A stretch of 64,000 nucleotides of DNA from the NCBI GenBank assembly GCA_028532985.1, contig JANCIK010000010.1, positions 3,038,001 to 3,102,000 on the forward strand, given 5' to 3'. Under the pieces are notes generated by a model that was given only the letters and a program-made list of their open reading frames with translations, searched no databases and was not told where the DNA came from. Numbering within the stretch: the stretch's first letter is position 1; the number at the start of each line of letters is the position of its first letter. The DNA comes from Stropharia rugosoannulata. Taxonomy: Eukaryota; Basidiomycota; Agaricomycetes; Agaricales; Strophariaceae. Of this stretch, positions 24,615-36,100 are shown one piece after another. A program made the position numbers and the translations under genes.

Positions 24615-26607
24615 CTAGAATTTCCACCCCCCAGCGAGGCCCATCACATTGTCAGGATCAATTCTTTGCTTCAAAGCCTGTAGAGCCGGCAGGTTCGCGC
24701 CGTACATCTGCTCCAGGGGTGTGCCCGTACTGGCATAGTTAGGATACCACGGTACATCTTCTATATTCTGTCCCAGTGAAATCTGTCCCTGAATCAGGCA
24801 TTGCTGACTGGCAGCCAGCGTGCTGCGGACCTCTTCGTCGAATTCGGCTGACGTCCACTCGTAGGCTATATTAAATGGCTGGAAAGGTATATTTCGAACG
24901 GGTGGATATGCCGTTGCATGTTTGTTATGAGAGAATATGGTCGGGAGAAATATTTCAGCATCATAGGATAGTACTATGGCCGTTTTATTTGCAAGTAGCT
25001 CTCCCATAGCCTATACGTGGTTATGTCATTGTCAATGATAGCCTGGTAATGAAGTCAAACCAACCCACCAAAGCTTCCTTAGCCAGAAGATCACCAACTC
25101 CTTTTGTGAACTTCAAGTTCGGGAGAAATTGATACTGGTCCCTGCAAAATCAGAGCTCATCAAAGGCTAGTTAAGGGATAGTTATGACAAAGTAGCACCT
25201 TGTAGGTGTAGTGAAGTTTGTTGGAGACGACTGGATCATGCTTATGTATGTCCTGGTACCAATGTTCGACTCTAGAGATGAGATTGACAAGAAATTATCA
25301 AATATACCCGGCGGTGGGGTTGGAGCATCGTAAAACAAAAGCATGATGGCGGTAACCTATTTCCTTACCATCTCTGTTAATTTTCTTGGAGAGTGGGCAT
25401 GTACGTTTACTCTGACCTGTCCTGGAGCTAAGTCTGGGATGCTGTTATAACCCGTAATAATGGCAGCCTTTGGGTCTGTGACAGTTTCCTGAAAGACAAC
25501 AGTCGCTTCAGTGATATTACCTACAACATCTGCCCCGTATGCAATCAGCCCTCCCTAGAATAAACGTCAGGTGTAGTTAAAAACGCAGAGATATATAAAG
25601 GCTCACCCAAACCTCTGTTTGAGGATGCGTTCGGAGTGTAAGCTCAGTGACTACTCCCTGTATTGGTGATGAGTAGGAGGATGTGCAGTAATAACAAATA
25701 TGGCTTACAAAGTTATTTTGCCCGCCTTTCAAGCCAAAGAAAAGCTCAGAGTCAGATTCCTGTGTTACTTCAACCATATGCCCATTGGGTGTGACAAGTT
25801 GAAAAGCAAGGACGTTATCTAGAGCCAGCCCGTACTGATTCGTTTTCCATGAAAAACCTAAAATTGAGTGTTGTGAACAAGGATAGAGTCACTATATAAC
25901 CCAGTTTCTTTGCAACGTACCGCCTCCCAGAGTAAACCCAGAAACGCCTATGCCGCTCACCCGTCCTCCAACTACAGTGACATTAAAAGGTTCGAGTGCA
26001 GAGTAGACATCGTCAAATATCAGCCCAGCACCCACAATCACGGTGTTGTTGGAAGGGTTGTAATTGATTCTAGAAAATCTACCCAACGAGATGTGCACTC
26101 CTGTAGTTGACGAGAAGTGGCGGTTTGTGGTATGACCACCGCCTTTTACCTTATGGATCAAATTCTCAGTTAATGCTAGGTGAAGCGCTGGTACGCCTTA
26201 CTGCAAACTGTGTTCTAGTCCTTCCAAGAATGACGAGCTTTAGTACGGAAGTATTTTAGAAATGATTAAAAGTAGTCATTTAAAACATATCAGTGAGGAG
26301 CACTTACAATCGTGCCCAAGTCTTCCGGTGAACCAGCCTCCACTACGCACTGCGATTCCTCAGTGCTAGAAACAGCCCAGTGCGATATGCCCTTTTCATA
26401 CAGCGCGCTTCCTAGAATGACGCCAACCCTATTAGCGCGGGTTACTCACAAGCATCAGAATATTCAGCCACCTGGGAAAAATACTTCGCTTGCAGACGAG
26501 ACTGCTCTTACGATTGATTGACATGGCGATGAATCAACCGCTTGAGGGAGGGCAACATTGGTGGTGTGAAATAGGATGAATGCAACGACATAAAGTGATA
26601 GCATCAT
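24615..26607 (-). CDS. Secreted FAD-linked oxidase, VAO/BBE type (paralog 2)
   Basis: Same layout as paralog 1. Ten exons on the minus strand: 26607-26472, 26411-26308, 26237-26202, 26149-25921, 25857-25709, 25657-25607, 25554-25417, 25356-25199, 25141-25069, 25010-24615. They total 1470 nt in phase, 489 residues. Signal peptide MMLSLYVVAFILFHTTNVA. The FAD-histidine motif is VKGGGHTTN (His98); the loop GGRVSGIGVSGFTLGGG again lacks the BBE cysteine. C-terminal motif IDPDNVMGLAGGWKF. One intron found in paralog 1 (after GLK) is missing here, so the two have diverged in structure. A TATATA-like box lies near 26735-26745. A truncated, inverted copy of the first half is at 58793-59597. Confidence 0.88.
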
Positions 26608-28428
26608 GGCGGTATAAAGGACGTTTGTTCCTCCAGGCAGCTATGGGGTCTTGAAGGGAGAAAAAGCGTCCGCCTTTAACGATATCGATATTGACTCATC
26701 AAAGAAGCGTTAAAACGTTCGTGGGACTCAACTGAGTGTGTATATAAGATAAATTTGTCTGCTGATTTAATTCATCAGTATAGGTCGGCCCTATTGACTG
26801 AGTCGTGCATCTCTCTTCCAGATCTCATTCGCATGCTGTTTTGTTTGAAAATGGATGCTCGATCGCAGATTATCATTGGCCCTTGATTCTGGAATGCCAC
26901 GACCTATGTCCTGATCATGATTATAGAAACACAGTCTCATGTCTGAGTCACCATCTCATCTTTTTGAGAATGAGTTATAAGTAAACTGGGACCATGATTT
27001 GTGTAAAGGCTTGTAATGACGCTTTCCCTGCTGTGGAATGTGTTCAAGCACTTTTATGACGATTCATGCCGGACTTTACGGGGGAAGAAATATTTTCATG
27101 CAATCCAAATTGTAGTTTTGGCTCTCACATGTGCTCATTATATGTGGACTACTCCCAGGGGTGAGGTATTATGCATTCAATACGATGACAGTCGATCTCC
27201 AATGTCATTGTTAGTTTGATCATTCTATGGTCCTGTGACTAGGACGGTTGATGACCATGTGCAAGTTAACCGAATACGTTCCTCGTACGAGAATAACCAG
27301 ATTGCGCATTTCTTCTATCTCCTTGAAGCTTGATGATTGCCACGTCATGGTCCTCTAGTAGTAAGTCATACTGCACGCGCTCCGTGAGAAGGCCGGCACG
27401 TCGGCATTATACTATATATAGGTATTCAATTTCTGTAATGGGACATGTCGACTGTATATAGATTCTACGGATTTAATGTGCGCCAGTCCCGTAAGGCGTC
27501 CCGTGCTGTGAATGGACTTTCCTGCATCTGATATGTGGGAAAAACTACTTGGACAATAAATCTGCCGTTGTTACTGTGATTTATGATATATACACACTGG
27601 TTAGTACTAGTAAGCCTTTAAGCTTTACCCTTTACTTAACTTACTTGTACTCACCTAATGTAAAAACTCTTATTTGCATGTTACTTCTGTTGTCCGTCTT
27701 CAATATTCTCAATAAGCTGTGGCTTTGCCCCCCCAGCCCCCAACCCGTCTACTGCTGCATGGCGAATCGCACGTGCGCACGCTTTGGGTCCAGGACATGG
27801 GACTTGCTCGAATGCACCACCTTAGACCACCTTGATCAAGAACACGCTAAACCGCTCTGGTCGTTTATGCCCTACCCTCCCCTCACACCGGTACGCCGTC
27901 GTCCCACTAAGGCCCGCATGTTTTAGGTCTAGGTACTCTCGAGCTACTCGCGACTGACCGCGTTGTTCATCTGTTGCTTCGTCTGCCTGCGTGAGGTTGC
28001 TGAAGTGGCAAATCTGGTTCCAGTGTGGTCCGTGGAGGAACAGTCGAGCGACAGTTGTATGACCAGATTGTCCATCGGGGTCGGACAACAGTGCCATTAC
28101 ACCATCTAGGGTACAACTGTGGCAACTGTAACACACCCGGACTAGCTAATATGCACTGGCAGGCATTGGTGCCATAAATAATACGGGCGAATATAGTGGC
28201 GCCTCCAGGCGCGCCGGCGCAAACCGCCAGTCTGATGCAATGACACGCACATTGCACGCAGATGTGCATATCCCCGGGCCTCACCAAGCGCGTAATTTTC
28301 GCAGACCACTCATAGATCCGAAGCTGCCCCGACGGGGGGCCAGGAGCGCGCCGGTGTACAATCCTATAAACGTTTCTCACACGGCCTGCAGACTCCTATG
28401 CACAACCATTAGCGCAGGTCATCGTCCG
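26608..28428. other. Intergenic, no gene recognised
   Basis: 1.8 kb. The first 90 bp and a segment at 27488-27590 recur inverted at 58699-58790 and 58597-58692, so the duplicated copy lacks about 790 bp between them. Overlapping open frames at 27822-28440 on both strands have no motif. Confidence 0.45.
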
Positions 28429-28436
28429 TATAAATA
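28429..28436 (+). promoter_or_regulatory. TATA box of the small secreted protein gene
   Basis: TATAAATA 66 bp upstream of the ATG at 28502. Confidence 0.5.
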
Positions 28437-28501
28437 CTGAAACTTCGAGGTCGGAGGTTGGTATCGTCGACCAGTCGAAGGACTTCAGCGACGAACAAAA
28501 A

Positions 28502-29072
28502 ATGAGGATCTCCGTACTCAGCGCAGTCGCCTCCCTCTCCTCCGTTGCTTCTGCGGCGATTGTGACCAGGTCGTGCCCCGAAGCCTCCCGCTTTGGCGTT
28601 CTCAACATTTCGCCGACGACTGTCAGCCAAGGTGATGTTAGTTGTTCTCACTGGGTGTTGTACTCCTTCCGATATTTAACCGGGCTCTTGTAGAGCATCA
28701 CCATCACCGCTGACTTGACCTGCGCAGTGCAGAGCTTCGGCTTCATCGCTGAGTTCATCGACTATACCCTCGAAGTACCAGCAGCAAGCAACAACGGGTT
28801 CGAACAAACTATCGTTTTGGCGCACCGCGTCATGGCGCCTGGCGCCCTGTCGGACTCGTTCACTGCCAAGGTGACTCGACTCTCTACATATCACTATAAA
28901 GATCTCGTGAGCAGAAGTTAATATTATGGCTCTGCAGATCCCACATAACAGCGTCGTGGCTGGGGCGCCTTACAATGTCATCCTCAACAATGTGTACCCC
29001 CTGAACGATACGGATGGAACTCAGTACTTGGTCACTGGTGGTACTGAGTTCCCGATCACTATCAACAACTAA
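28502..29072 (+). CDS. Small secreted protein, all-beta type, function unknown
   Basis: Exons 28502-28636, 28694-28870, 28938-29072 (447 nt, 148 residues, phase-0 introns). Signal peptide MRISVLSAVASLSSVASA. The mature part begins with CPEASRFGVLNISPTTVSQG and continues with alternating hydrophobic residues suggestive of an immunoglobulin-like beta sandwich (SITITADLTCAVQSFGF ... FIDYTLEVPA ... YNVILNNVYPLND). Two cysteines remain in the mature protein. I recall similar short secreted proteins in Agaricomycetes but no assigned function. First donor is GTTAGT, chosen because it alone preserves phase. Confidence 0.8.
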
Positions 29073-29579
29073 GTTCTCCCTCTACATATGAGGCGATTGA
29101 CCTGCGAATGAGGTTCAGAAGCTTAGTGTAATAGTATTTATCATTGTTTGAACAGGGTTCATAACTTTGAAGTACGCGACTGGAAATGGATGTGGGAGCG
29201 TAAGTAAGCATCGGTATTATTCATGATCACCTGTAAAACTATGCTACAATCAGGAAGAGGTCCAGATGTCAGGAAGAAGGTTTGCACGTGCGTAGCACAC
29301 GACGATACGTCGCGCATCTTCTACCGTTGCTCAATCTACATTTCATCACTTGACCCCCATCTACTCGTCGGCACCTCCCTTAGTACACACAAGTATAATC
29401 ATATGCATGTATTTATAAAAGAACTGGATCAAATCTCTATAAGGCCTTCTTATCCCTATTCTAGCACACATGGCTTTACCCTTGCAGTTGTGCTGCAGCT
29501 CCGGCCCTCAAATATTTTTCACGATAACCAATCCGAATTGATATCAATTAACAGGTCTTGAAGCCGTCGCTATCTACCA
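29073..29579. repeat. 3' flank of TPR gene copy A (part of duplicated block)
   Basis: From about 29206 onward this is the same sequence as 57353-57598 in inverse orientation. From about 29366 it also matches 63440-63498. The dinucleotide at the AATCTCTATAAGG junction (about 29434-29446) is the unoccupied target of the Tc1 element found in copy B. Confidence 0.8.
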
Positions 29580-30403
29580 CTATACCTGTATGGGTGCATC
29601 ACCGGTCTGTGCCTCGATCGCATCTGTCACATCCAGGGTGCTGCCAGTGATCTCGAACCGCCTCCAAAGAAGCTCGCCTAGACGAATACTATACGCTTTG
29701 CGTGCTGCGGCTCCAGCTGGGACGACCGAAACACTCCTGCGAGAGTATATAACCGCCTCATCAAGGTCTACGAGCTGCCCCGAGTACTCAAACCGCGAGC
29801 GCAGGTACGCCCCGAGATCCGCGAGCTGTTCCGAAAAAGTCTCACTAGCACCTTCAGCTTCGTCAGCCTCCGCCACCACTATCCCACGGCGCGCGTACTC
29901 TACTGCATCCTCGCAGTTTGCTCGGTCGTGCTTGAGTAAAAAGCAGGTGTGCAGGCAGTGCGCAAGGTTGCGCAGATGGTATCGGACCATGGTTTTGTTA
30001 GCGTCGAGCAACCCGGGGAGGCGGTCCACGTTCCTTATGTACCGCTTCGAGCGCTCTATCACGTCCTCGATCACCTCCAGGTCTTCTTCTTTCGCGGGTG
30101 GTGGTAAATACTGTGTTAGATTGTCCCAGTCGATGGTGGATGCCTTCTTCTGCGCGTCTGTAAAGAACTGGAATAGCTCGTCGACATTCGGCTGAGCGGT
30201 TGCGGTGTCAAGCTTTTCGCGCTCCAACGACTGCACCACTTCGTCTATCAGGATCTTGTGGCGCAGAGGACTGTCTAGATCAGGGAGGTCCGGCACGGCC
30301 CGTTCTACTACTGCTTTCACGCCTACAAAGCTGACATCGGATGTTAGGCAATGACGAGCGCATATAAATTGGAACCGTGTACTCACATAAGCTGGTCGCT
30401 CAT
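29580..30403 (-). CDS. TPR-type protein, copy A (N-terminal part of a CHAT-associated TPR family)
   Basis: Exons on the minus strand: 30403-30387 and 30330-29580; 768 nt, 255 residues, starting MSDQLIFVGVK. Helical repeat motifs typical of basidiomycete TPR-CHAT proteins are visible: LRNLAHCLHTCFLLKHDRAN, LADLGAYLRSRFEYSGQLVD, LGELLWRRFEITGSTLDVTD. Each is a tetratricopeptide-like helix pair with the RFExxGxxxDLDEA consensus. The protein ends at EAQTGDAPIQV, where family members usually continue with many more repeats and a CHAT protease domain. It is therefore a short or truncated version. A possible donor at the stop (CAG|GTATAG) leaves open a missed 3' exon. Copies B and C are at 55062 and 62455. 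Confidence 0.72.
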
Positions 30404-31610
30404 TCTGCACTATCTTGGATGACGGGAAAGACGCTTGCTGTCGGACGGACAGTTGCGCGCGGTATATTTATTCGGCATTTTTACTGAGCCACTACAATTC
30501 CCACAATCAAGATGGTTTGCAATTAAAATGGTTGGTTATCGTGCAGATTAATCATTAAACACAAATCAAACACTGGTCAAATTTAAATCCTATGCAAGTC
30601 ATTATATCCCCTTAAGCTTGCAGAGAAAGTGGAGAAGTCATAGTATTGCAATTTTGGAAAGGGATGGTCGAGGATGGGAGCATTTATTACAAGGTTGTCT
30701 CATGCAGGGCTCTACACACGCACGTTTCGTAACGTTTCAACATGTTGAAACTACTTCAAGTGTTAAATCCTTGGAAATTCGAGGCTGATTAAGCACTTGG
30801 TATGGTGTTATGCCAATAAAAAATGTAAAGATCGGCCGATTACAAGCGCACAACAACTGGACACAGCTCATTTTTATGTACAGGGGCCTGTTTACTGAGG
30901 TTGTTTCAACCGCCGATATTGGTCGCCTACTCTTTTGGAGTAAAGAGGAAGATGGCAAGTACTCTAGCCAGATCTAGCCGTTACCCACCTAGACCTTTCC
31001 CAGGTATATGTTTTCTCCCACCAAATTCGCACGCAAGAATCAAAATGGCTGTCAAATCTTGTGCAGATCATCTAATTACCGCGTGATGCCAATAAATGAG
31101 AAATAAAATTCATAGATCGATAGTACGCATAGAGCGATGCAGGTATGTAGTGTTTTTATGCCGTATCACGCCTAGTACCCGTCCGCCTTTCTCTATATCT
31201 ACTTATCGCAATGTGCATGCGAGAACGCACGGCACGCTCGTATCTACGGTATTTCATATGCGCTGAAATATGTAAACCGCAGGTAACTCGTCAAACTTGA
31301 CACTTAAATGCCATGTTAAGGGGTCCTTCTTAACCAGACTCCACGTATAACCAACCGCACACCACAGTGGCTACAATTCCAAAAATAGCCCATCGTAAAG
31401 CCGTGCCGAAAGGCCGCCGCACGCATAAATATACTTACTAGAAGGACCCTAGGAATAGCTGCAATTACTTCAAGTAATTGCGTGTATACTGTGTTCCATT
31501 ACAGAGGATGCCGCTTGAGTACTCTGTCAATTACACTCTGATTAATTGAAAGAGTATTTTTGAAGGCAGGAAAACACAGAACATGCAGCAGACAGGGCTC
31601 GTCTGGGACG
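30404..31610. other. Spacer between TPR and AA10 genes, copy A
   Basis: 1.2 kb of duplicated intergenic DNA, present in inverted form at 61060-62454 and partly at 54350-55061. No gene seen. It contains the uninterrupted site of the SINE-like insertion of copy C (about 31036-31060). Confidence 0.6.
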
Positions 31611-31618
31611 TATAAATG
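31611..31618 (+). promoter_or_regulatory. TATA box of the AA10 gene, copy A
   Basis: TATAAATG, 132 bp upstream of the ATG at 31743. The same box is kept in copy C (61061-61068, minus strand). Confidence 0.5.
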
Positions 31619-31742
31619 CCAGGCTGCAGAGCGTCCATCTCCTCAAGTTACTTGTTCACAAGCATCTCAGTGAGTTCTTACCTCCTCTGCATTCACGCCA
31701 GCCAGATTAACAGGCAAAATTATTTAACAGTAATACCACACC

Positions 31743-32297
31743 ATGAAACTCATTGCTGTCTGCTCCCTCGCCGTGTCCATCCTGTACGCAGCCGTCACGC
31801 CAGCTGTTGCACACGGCTTTGTCTCTCAGCCGCCCAGCCGACAAGCGCTCTGCCAGATGCGCCAGATCCCGGAGAGCGAGTGCGGTGGCGTGCAATTCGA
31901 GCCACAGAGCGTCGAGGCGCCCCACGGCTCCCTGCTGTGCAACGGCGGCGGCTCCCGCTTCGCAGAGCTCAACGTCGACGCGAACTTTGTCGACCACGCC
32001 TTCACCGTTCCACCAGGCGTTGACACGCTCACCTTTGTATGGACACTGACCGCCCCGCACGCAACCAGCACATGGGAGTACATCGCGCTTACCTCGGGTG
32101 ATACCCTCCTCACTTCGATCGACAGTGGAGGCGCCGTCCCACCTTTCGTGGTAGCGCAGGATGTCCCCTTGGGCGGATTAACAGGCCCGCAAACCATACT
32201 TGCGCGGTGGAATATTGCAGACACTCCAAACACTTTCTATTCATGTGTGGACCTGTTCATCGCGCCCGGTGATGGAAACTCTACGGTTTCTAACTAG
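31743..32297 (+). CDS. AA10-type lytic polysaccharide monooxygenase, copy A
   Basis: Copper monooxygenase that cleaves chitin or cellulose chains oxidatively; secreted. Single exon, 184 residues. Signal peptide residues 1-23 (ends TPAVA), so the mature protein begins with His24 (HGFVSQPPSR), the first ligand of the copper histidine brace. The second histidine is His106 in LTAPHATSTWEY, and the conserved axial Phe is F165 in WNIADTPNTFYS. ECGGVQFEPQSVE is the family's CG-x-x-Q-x-EPQSVE block. This is the bacterial-type fold (CBP21/AA10), not the fungal AA9, AA11 or AA13 types. Lack of introns among intron-rich neighbours fits acquisition from bacteria. Paralog at 60382-60936 differs at 9 of 184 positions. 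Chitin versus cellulose preference cannot be told. Confidence 0.9.
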   Translation: MKLIAVCSLAVSILYAAVTPAVAHGFVSQPPSRQALCQMRQIPESECGGVQFEPQSVEAPHGSLLCNGGGSRFAELNVDANFVDHAFTVPPGVDTLTFVWTLTAPHATSTWEYIALTSGDTLLTSIDSGGAVPPFVVAQDVPLGGLTGPQTILARWNIADTPNTFYSCVDLFIAPGDGNSTVSN

Positions 32298-32985
32298 ATG
32301 AGGTCAGACGGGCTCTTACGCTTGTTGAATTTGGCTGATTATGATAATCATGCAGACCTACTTTTCTATCCATTTCCTCTTTTACTTACTCTTTTACACC
32401 GTAGTCCGTTATGAGTGATGTAACGTCTCTCAATAAACTCATTCCACATATCGGCATGCCTTCTGAGCAAACTTGGGCAACCTTATTCTCAAGGTTGGCA
32501 ATACTAACTTGTACCTTATGTATCAAACTAAGCCATAGCCAATCTGAGCGTAAACACCTCTATGGGAACATGTAAAGTTAAGTAGCGATTAAACGACTAA
32601 AGCAGTCCAAGCAGGTTGAAACTTCAAACTCGGAGACAGTTACATCTTAACTGTATCTATACGTGTTAATTTGAAGCGCAACTTGTTGAAGTGTAATATG
32701 TTGGACCCAAAACACCGAGCGAGAGGAAATTGCTGAGTATATAAGCAACGCATGCATGGGACAAGTGGGAATTAGCTGACAAATGCATCCACCATCGCGC
32801 CGTGGTAATATATTGGCCCGAACTTCCATACACGCTCCCGCGCCCCAGAGCCCCAACACGTCATCAGACACCATCAGCCAGTCCAGGCGCACTCACGGCT
32901 GCACTCTATATTAAATGACTTATAATGGATGAGAATGCCATTTATTGGACATGACAGCGAGTCATGACTTCTCCTGCATTCAGAT
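32298..32985. other. 3' flank of AA10 copy A
   Basis: Non-coding, duplicated inverted at about 59690-60381. No gene. Confidence 0.5.
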
Positions 32986-33186
32986 TGAATGTGTTCCGTG
33001 TTCCGCCTTTCGTGAGTGCGTGTGCTTGCACAACGACATCAACCCCGACTCTGACACCAGATTCTCACGCATTTCGGAACGTCTTACCAGCATGAATGAA
33101 TCTATAGTTCTAGGGTACATATGAAAACAATATGCTGCCGCACGAGTGTAAGTTGAGCCCGTATATCAGCACCAGCTATCAACATC

Positions 33187-36100
33187 ATGCCTATCACTAT
33201 CTACACACCGCTCCGCACAGGCAAGTGCAGGCGCCAATCAGCATTATCAGAATTTACGCTCCTGGCAGTTCCCAGCGTACTTACACATGACAACACTCAT
33301 TTTGGGCATAGGGCAACTCTTTGGTTTATCGTTCTTTCATGGTATCACTCGACAGGCGCAAGGTCTCAGCACAGCTGAATTTGAGCACCTAGGGCAACAC
33401 CCGCCCTGGGCCTTTAGGTGGGGTTTAATGTCCGGATTGTACCCACCTAACTGGCATCAATATCTTCTGTTGCCATCCCTGTTGGATCATCCTATCCGGA
33501 TGGTTGGTGCCCAGCGGCGCCTAGGTAGGCATACTAAATTGTCATTTTCTGCTGCTCATTGAGAGCCTTGTTCTTTAGCTATGCATAAAATTCTTTTCCG
33601 GATTGAAAATCTCATGGACTCCTCAAGTCGTCCTCAATTGTTGCTCGAATGTTGTAAATACCGATTTGGGTGCTTAGTCACCGCTTAGTCATTAGATTCT
33701 GGATCAAGATCGGCACATTGATTAGATCTTGACTCATCTTCGACTTCTCTGCTTCTCGTTTACCTCCAATACTTACCAATACTCACCCCATAGACAGTGC
33801 TTGAAACAAAAGTAAGTCATATAATACATGGTCTGGGCTTCCAAATATCACAGCCTTACTGCTGAAATGCTGACCTCTTACTTTGCTCTAGTCAATCTAG
33901 TTCAGTTTACCGTTCAAACAGTATTTGAAAAGACGTTGTTTGCGGTCGTGCGCGCACTAGCACATAATATTTCAGTATTGGTCTATTTTGTGCATGTCCT
34001 GTTCGAAGCCTTGCTCATCAAGTGCTCGCAGCCTTGTTGCGGCGAAGACAAGGCAAAGAACTTCTGAATGTATTCCAACCGTGATGCATGATAGCCCACA
34101 CAGAGGGTACAGAAGATACGAGCTGGGCCTGGGCCGCTTCTCCCTACGTCGAATTTATGCCGAAGTGCACATACTTACTCCTGACCGTTTCTGGCGCGGC
34201 AATTCAGTTGGCGGTGCGTACATGCTATCGATGTCCAGGTCCGGGGACGGATATCGCTGTTACCCCAGAGTAATGTAACTCACTCACTCACTCACCATGC
34301 TTTTTTCTCAATATGCGTTCAACTGCTATTTTGAAAATCAGGTTAGATTATGTTACTCGAGATGGTAAAGTGTATTTTCAAGGCTTCACACAAAGCTTGT
34401 CACTGAAATATTTGCAGCACAATAGTGGGAGCGACCTAGTACCGCTCTTCTCTTGCTATTGACCTCAAGTGGACCACGTTATATACGACTGCCCTTACCC
34501 TCCATGTGAGGTGTAATTCATACCAGGCATGCCAAGCGAGCCCCAGTATGATCTCCTGTATAGCACATATGGACGCACCTTTTGAACGGCTTGCTGAGTG
34601 AACATCTCATGCTTGTCCCGCGACGCCTCTCAAGCTTGTCTTGATTAACCGTGTACATACACTCACTACCGTGTTTTAATGATATATTTGAGCCCATATA
34701 TGTACTGCAAAGTAATTTTATGAGCGAAGTGGTATGTTTGAATTGCAAATTTGCAAATGAATGCCACAAGTACAGTTCTATATTACTGTTTATGCAAGGT
34801 GTTTTCACGCTTCGGGCAAATTTTCTGGCAACTTCAAACTTCGTCTAGTCACCATATGCAAGCAATGGCTAGTGTAAGTTGCTACAGTGAGCCTTTCTTT
34901 AGTATTTTGTTTTTAGGACTGTACTAAACAAATTGCAAGGACATGTATGTAGTACCTTGCCATGAATTGTACTTCCACATCTGTCGTTTTGCAGTCGTCG
35001 TCTGACTTTTACTCAATTTCCCTCTACTGGCTTGCAAATGCATATCGTTCGAAAGCTTGTATTTTTCTCTCTCTCAAAATATACTTTCTGTGGGAGAAAG
35101 ATGCATGTATGAGTTATGATGCTTTTTTGTTTCTCGGGGTAAACTATTATTTGATGACAAACATTGACGGGCAATCAACAATGGGTTGGTTCTAATATCT
35201 CACGGTTGAACAGCGCCGTCGTCATGCAACACATCGAGCTCTTTGAGGCCGCTCATTATCGTCGCTGACAACTGTTGGCCCCTACTCTGTTTATTTCTCC
35301 ACCCGGCTGCCCCTCTTGATTCCCATCTACTCTACTAGCTCAAGGTACTATAGCATCGTAAGCCATTCCTTCCCATCCTCCATTACTCGCCATGACACCC
35401 TCTCCAGATGTCTTCCGCGGCCATCTCCCGCCAGACTAGCATACGTTGCACCAGTGACCTGTGCGCGCTGCTACTGCACTAGAGCTCTCCGCTCCAATCC
35501 AAGAAATGATTTGCCGCTCATCTAAACTGTGGCATTCCTGTATGGTGCAGCCCTGGTTGCCTAGAATTTCGAGGATAACCTTATCGATATCCTCAACTAA
35601 TATTTATGCGCTACAAACTGAGCCTGCCCCTCCCCCCGCGCCCCGTTGCCATGCTGCTCGACGACAAGTCCCCTGTCAATCCAGCGTCCGCAGCCCACCC
35701 GTTGTGCGGTCTCACTGGCCAGCATAACAGTCTCAAATCGATGCCGGCCACGGACAGCGAACTGGATCAGATGTGGATGACAGTCGACTGAGCCACAGTT
35801 GACGCACCACTTGTTGTAGCAGGAGAAGCGAAGACGGGTGTCAAGCAAGCGGACACACTCCCTGGCGCGTGCTACCTCATCCAACATGTACCAGGCGGAC
35901 GAGTCTGACTCAGAACACGCAGTGAGCCACCAGGTGGTTGATACCGACTATCATTTAACTGCGAATGAGGACAAAGTTGACGGCACAATGCCCCTCACGA
36001 TCCATGTCCTTGTACGGGTGCACATTGGTACCCTACCCTCCCTGCTCCCACCCCCCGCGCTCTGAAGCCTGTGACAAATCCTTGGTTGCAGCCGTCAAGC

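Larger units (their letters stand above)
29366..33062 (+). repeat. Duplicated block, copy A (TPR gene plus AA10 gene)
   Basis: This 3.7-kb block reappears inverted at 59604-63498, with the TPR gene, the spacer, the AA10 gene and its 3' flank all collinear. Identity is high in genes and lower in spacers, by eye. Copy C is about 200 bp longer, largely because of a SINE-like insertion at 61628-61801. Confidence 0.9.

Noticed and set aside
27720..28440. Overlapping open frames on both strands between FAD oxidase 2 and the small secreted protein
   Set aside because: No family motif, no splice pattern, and both strands equally open; likely GC-driven chance frames.
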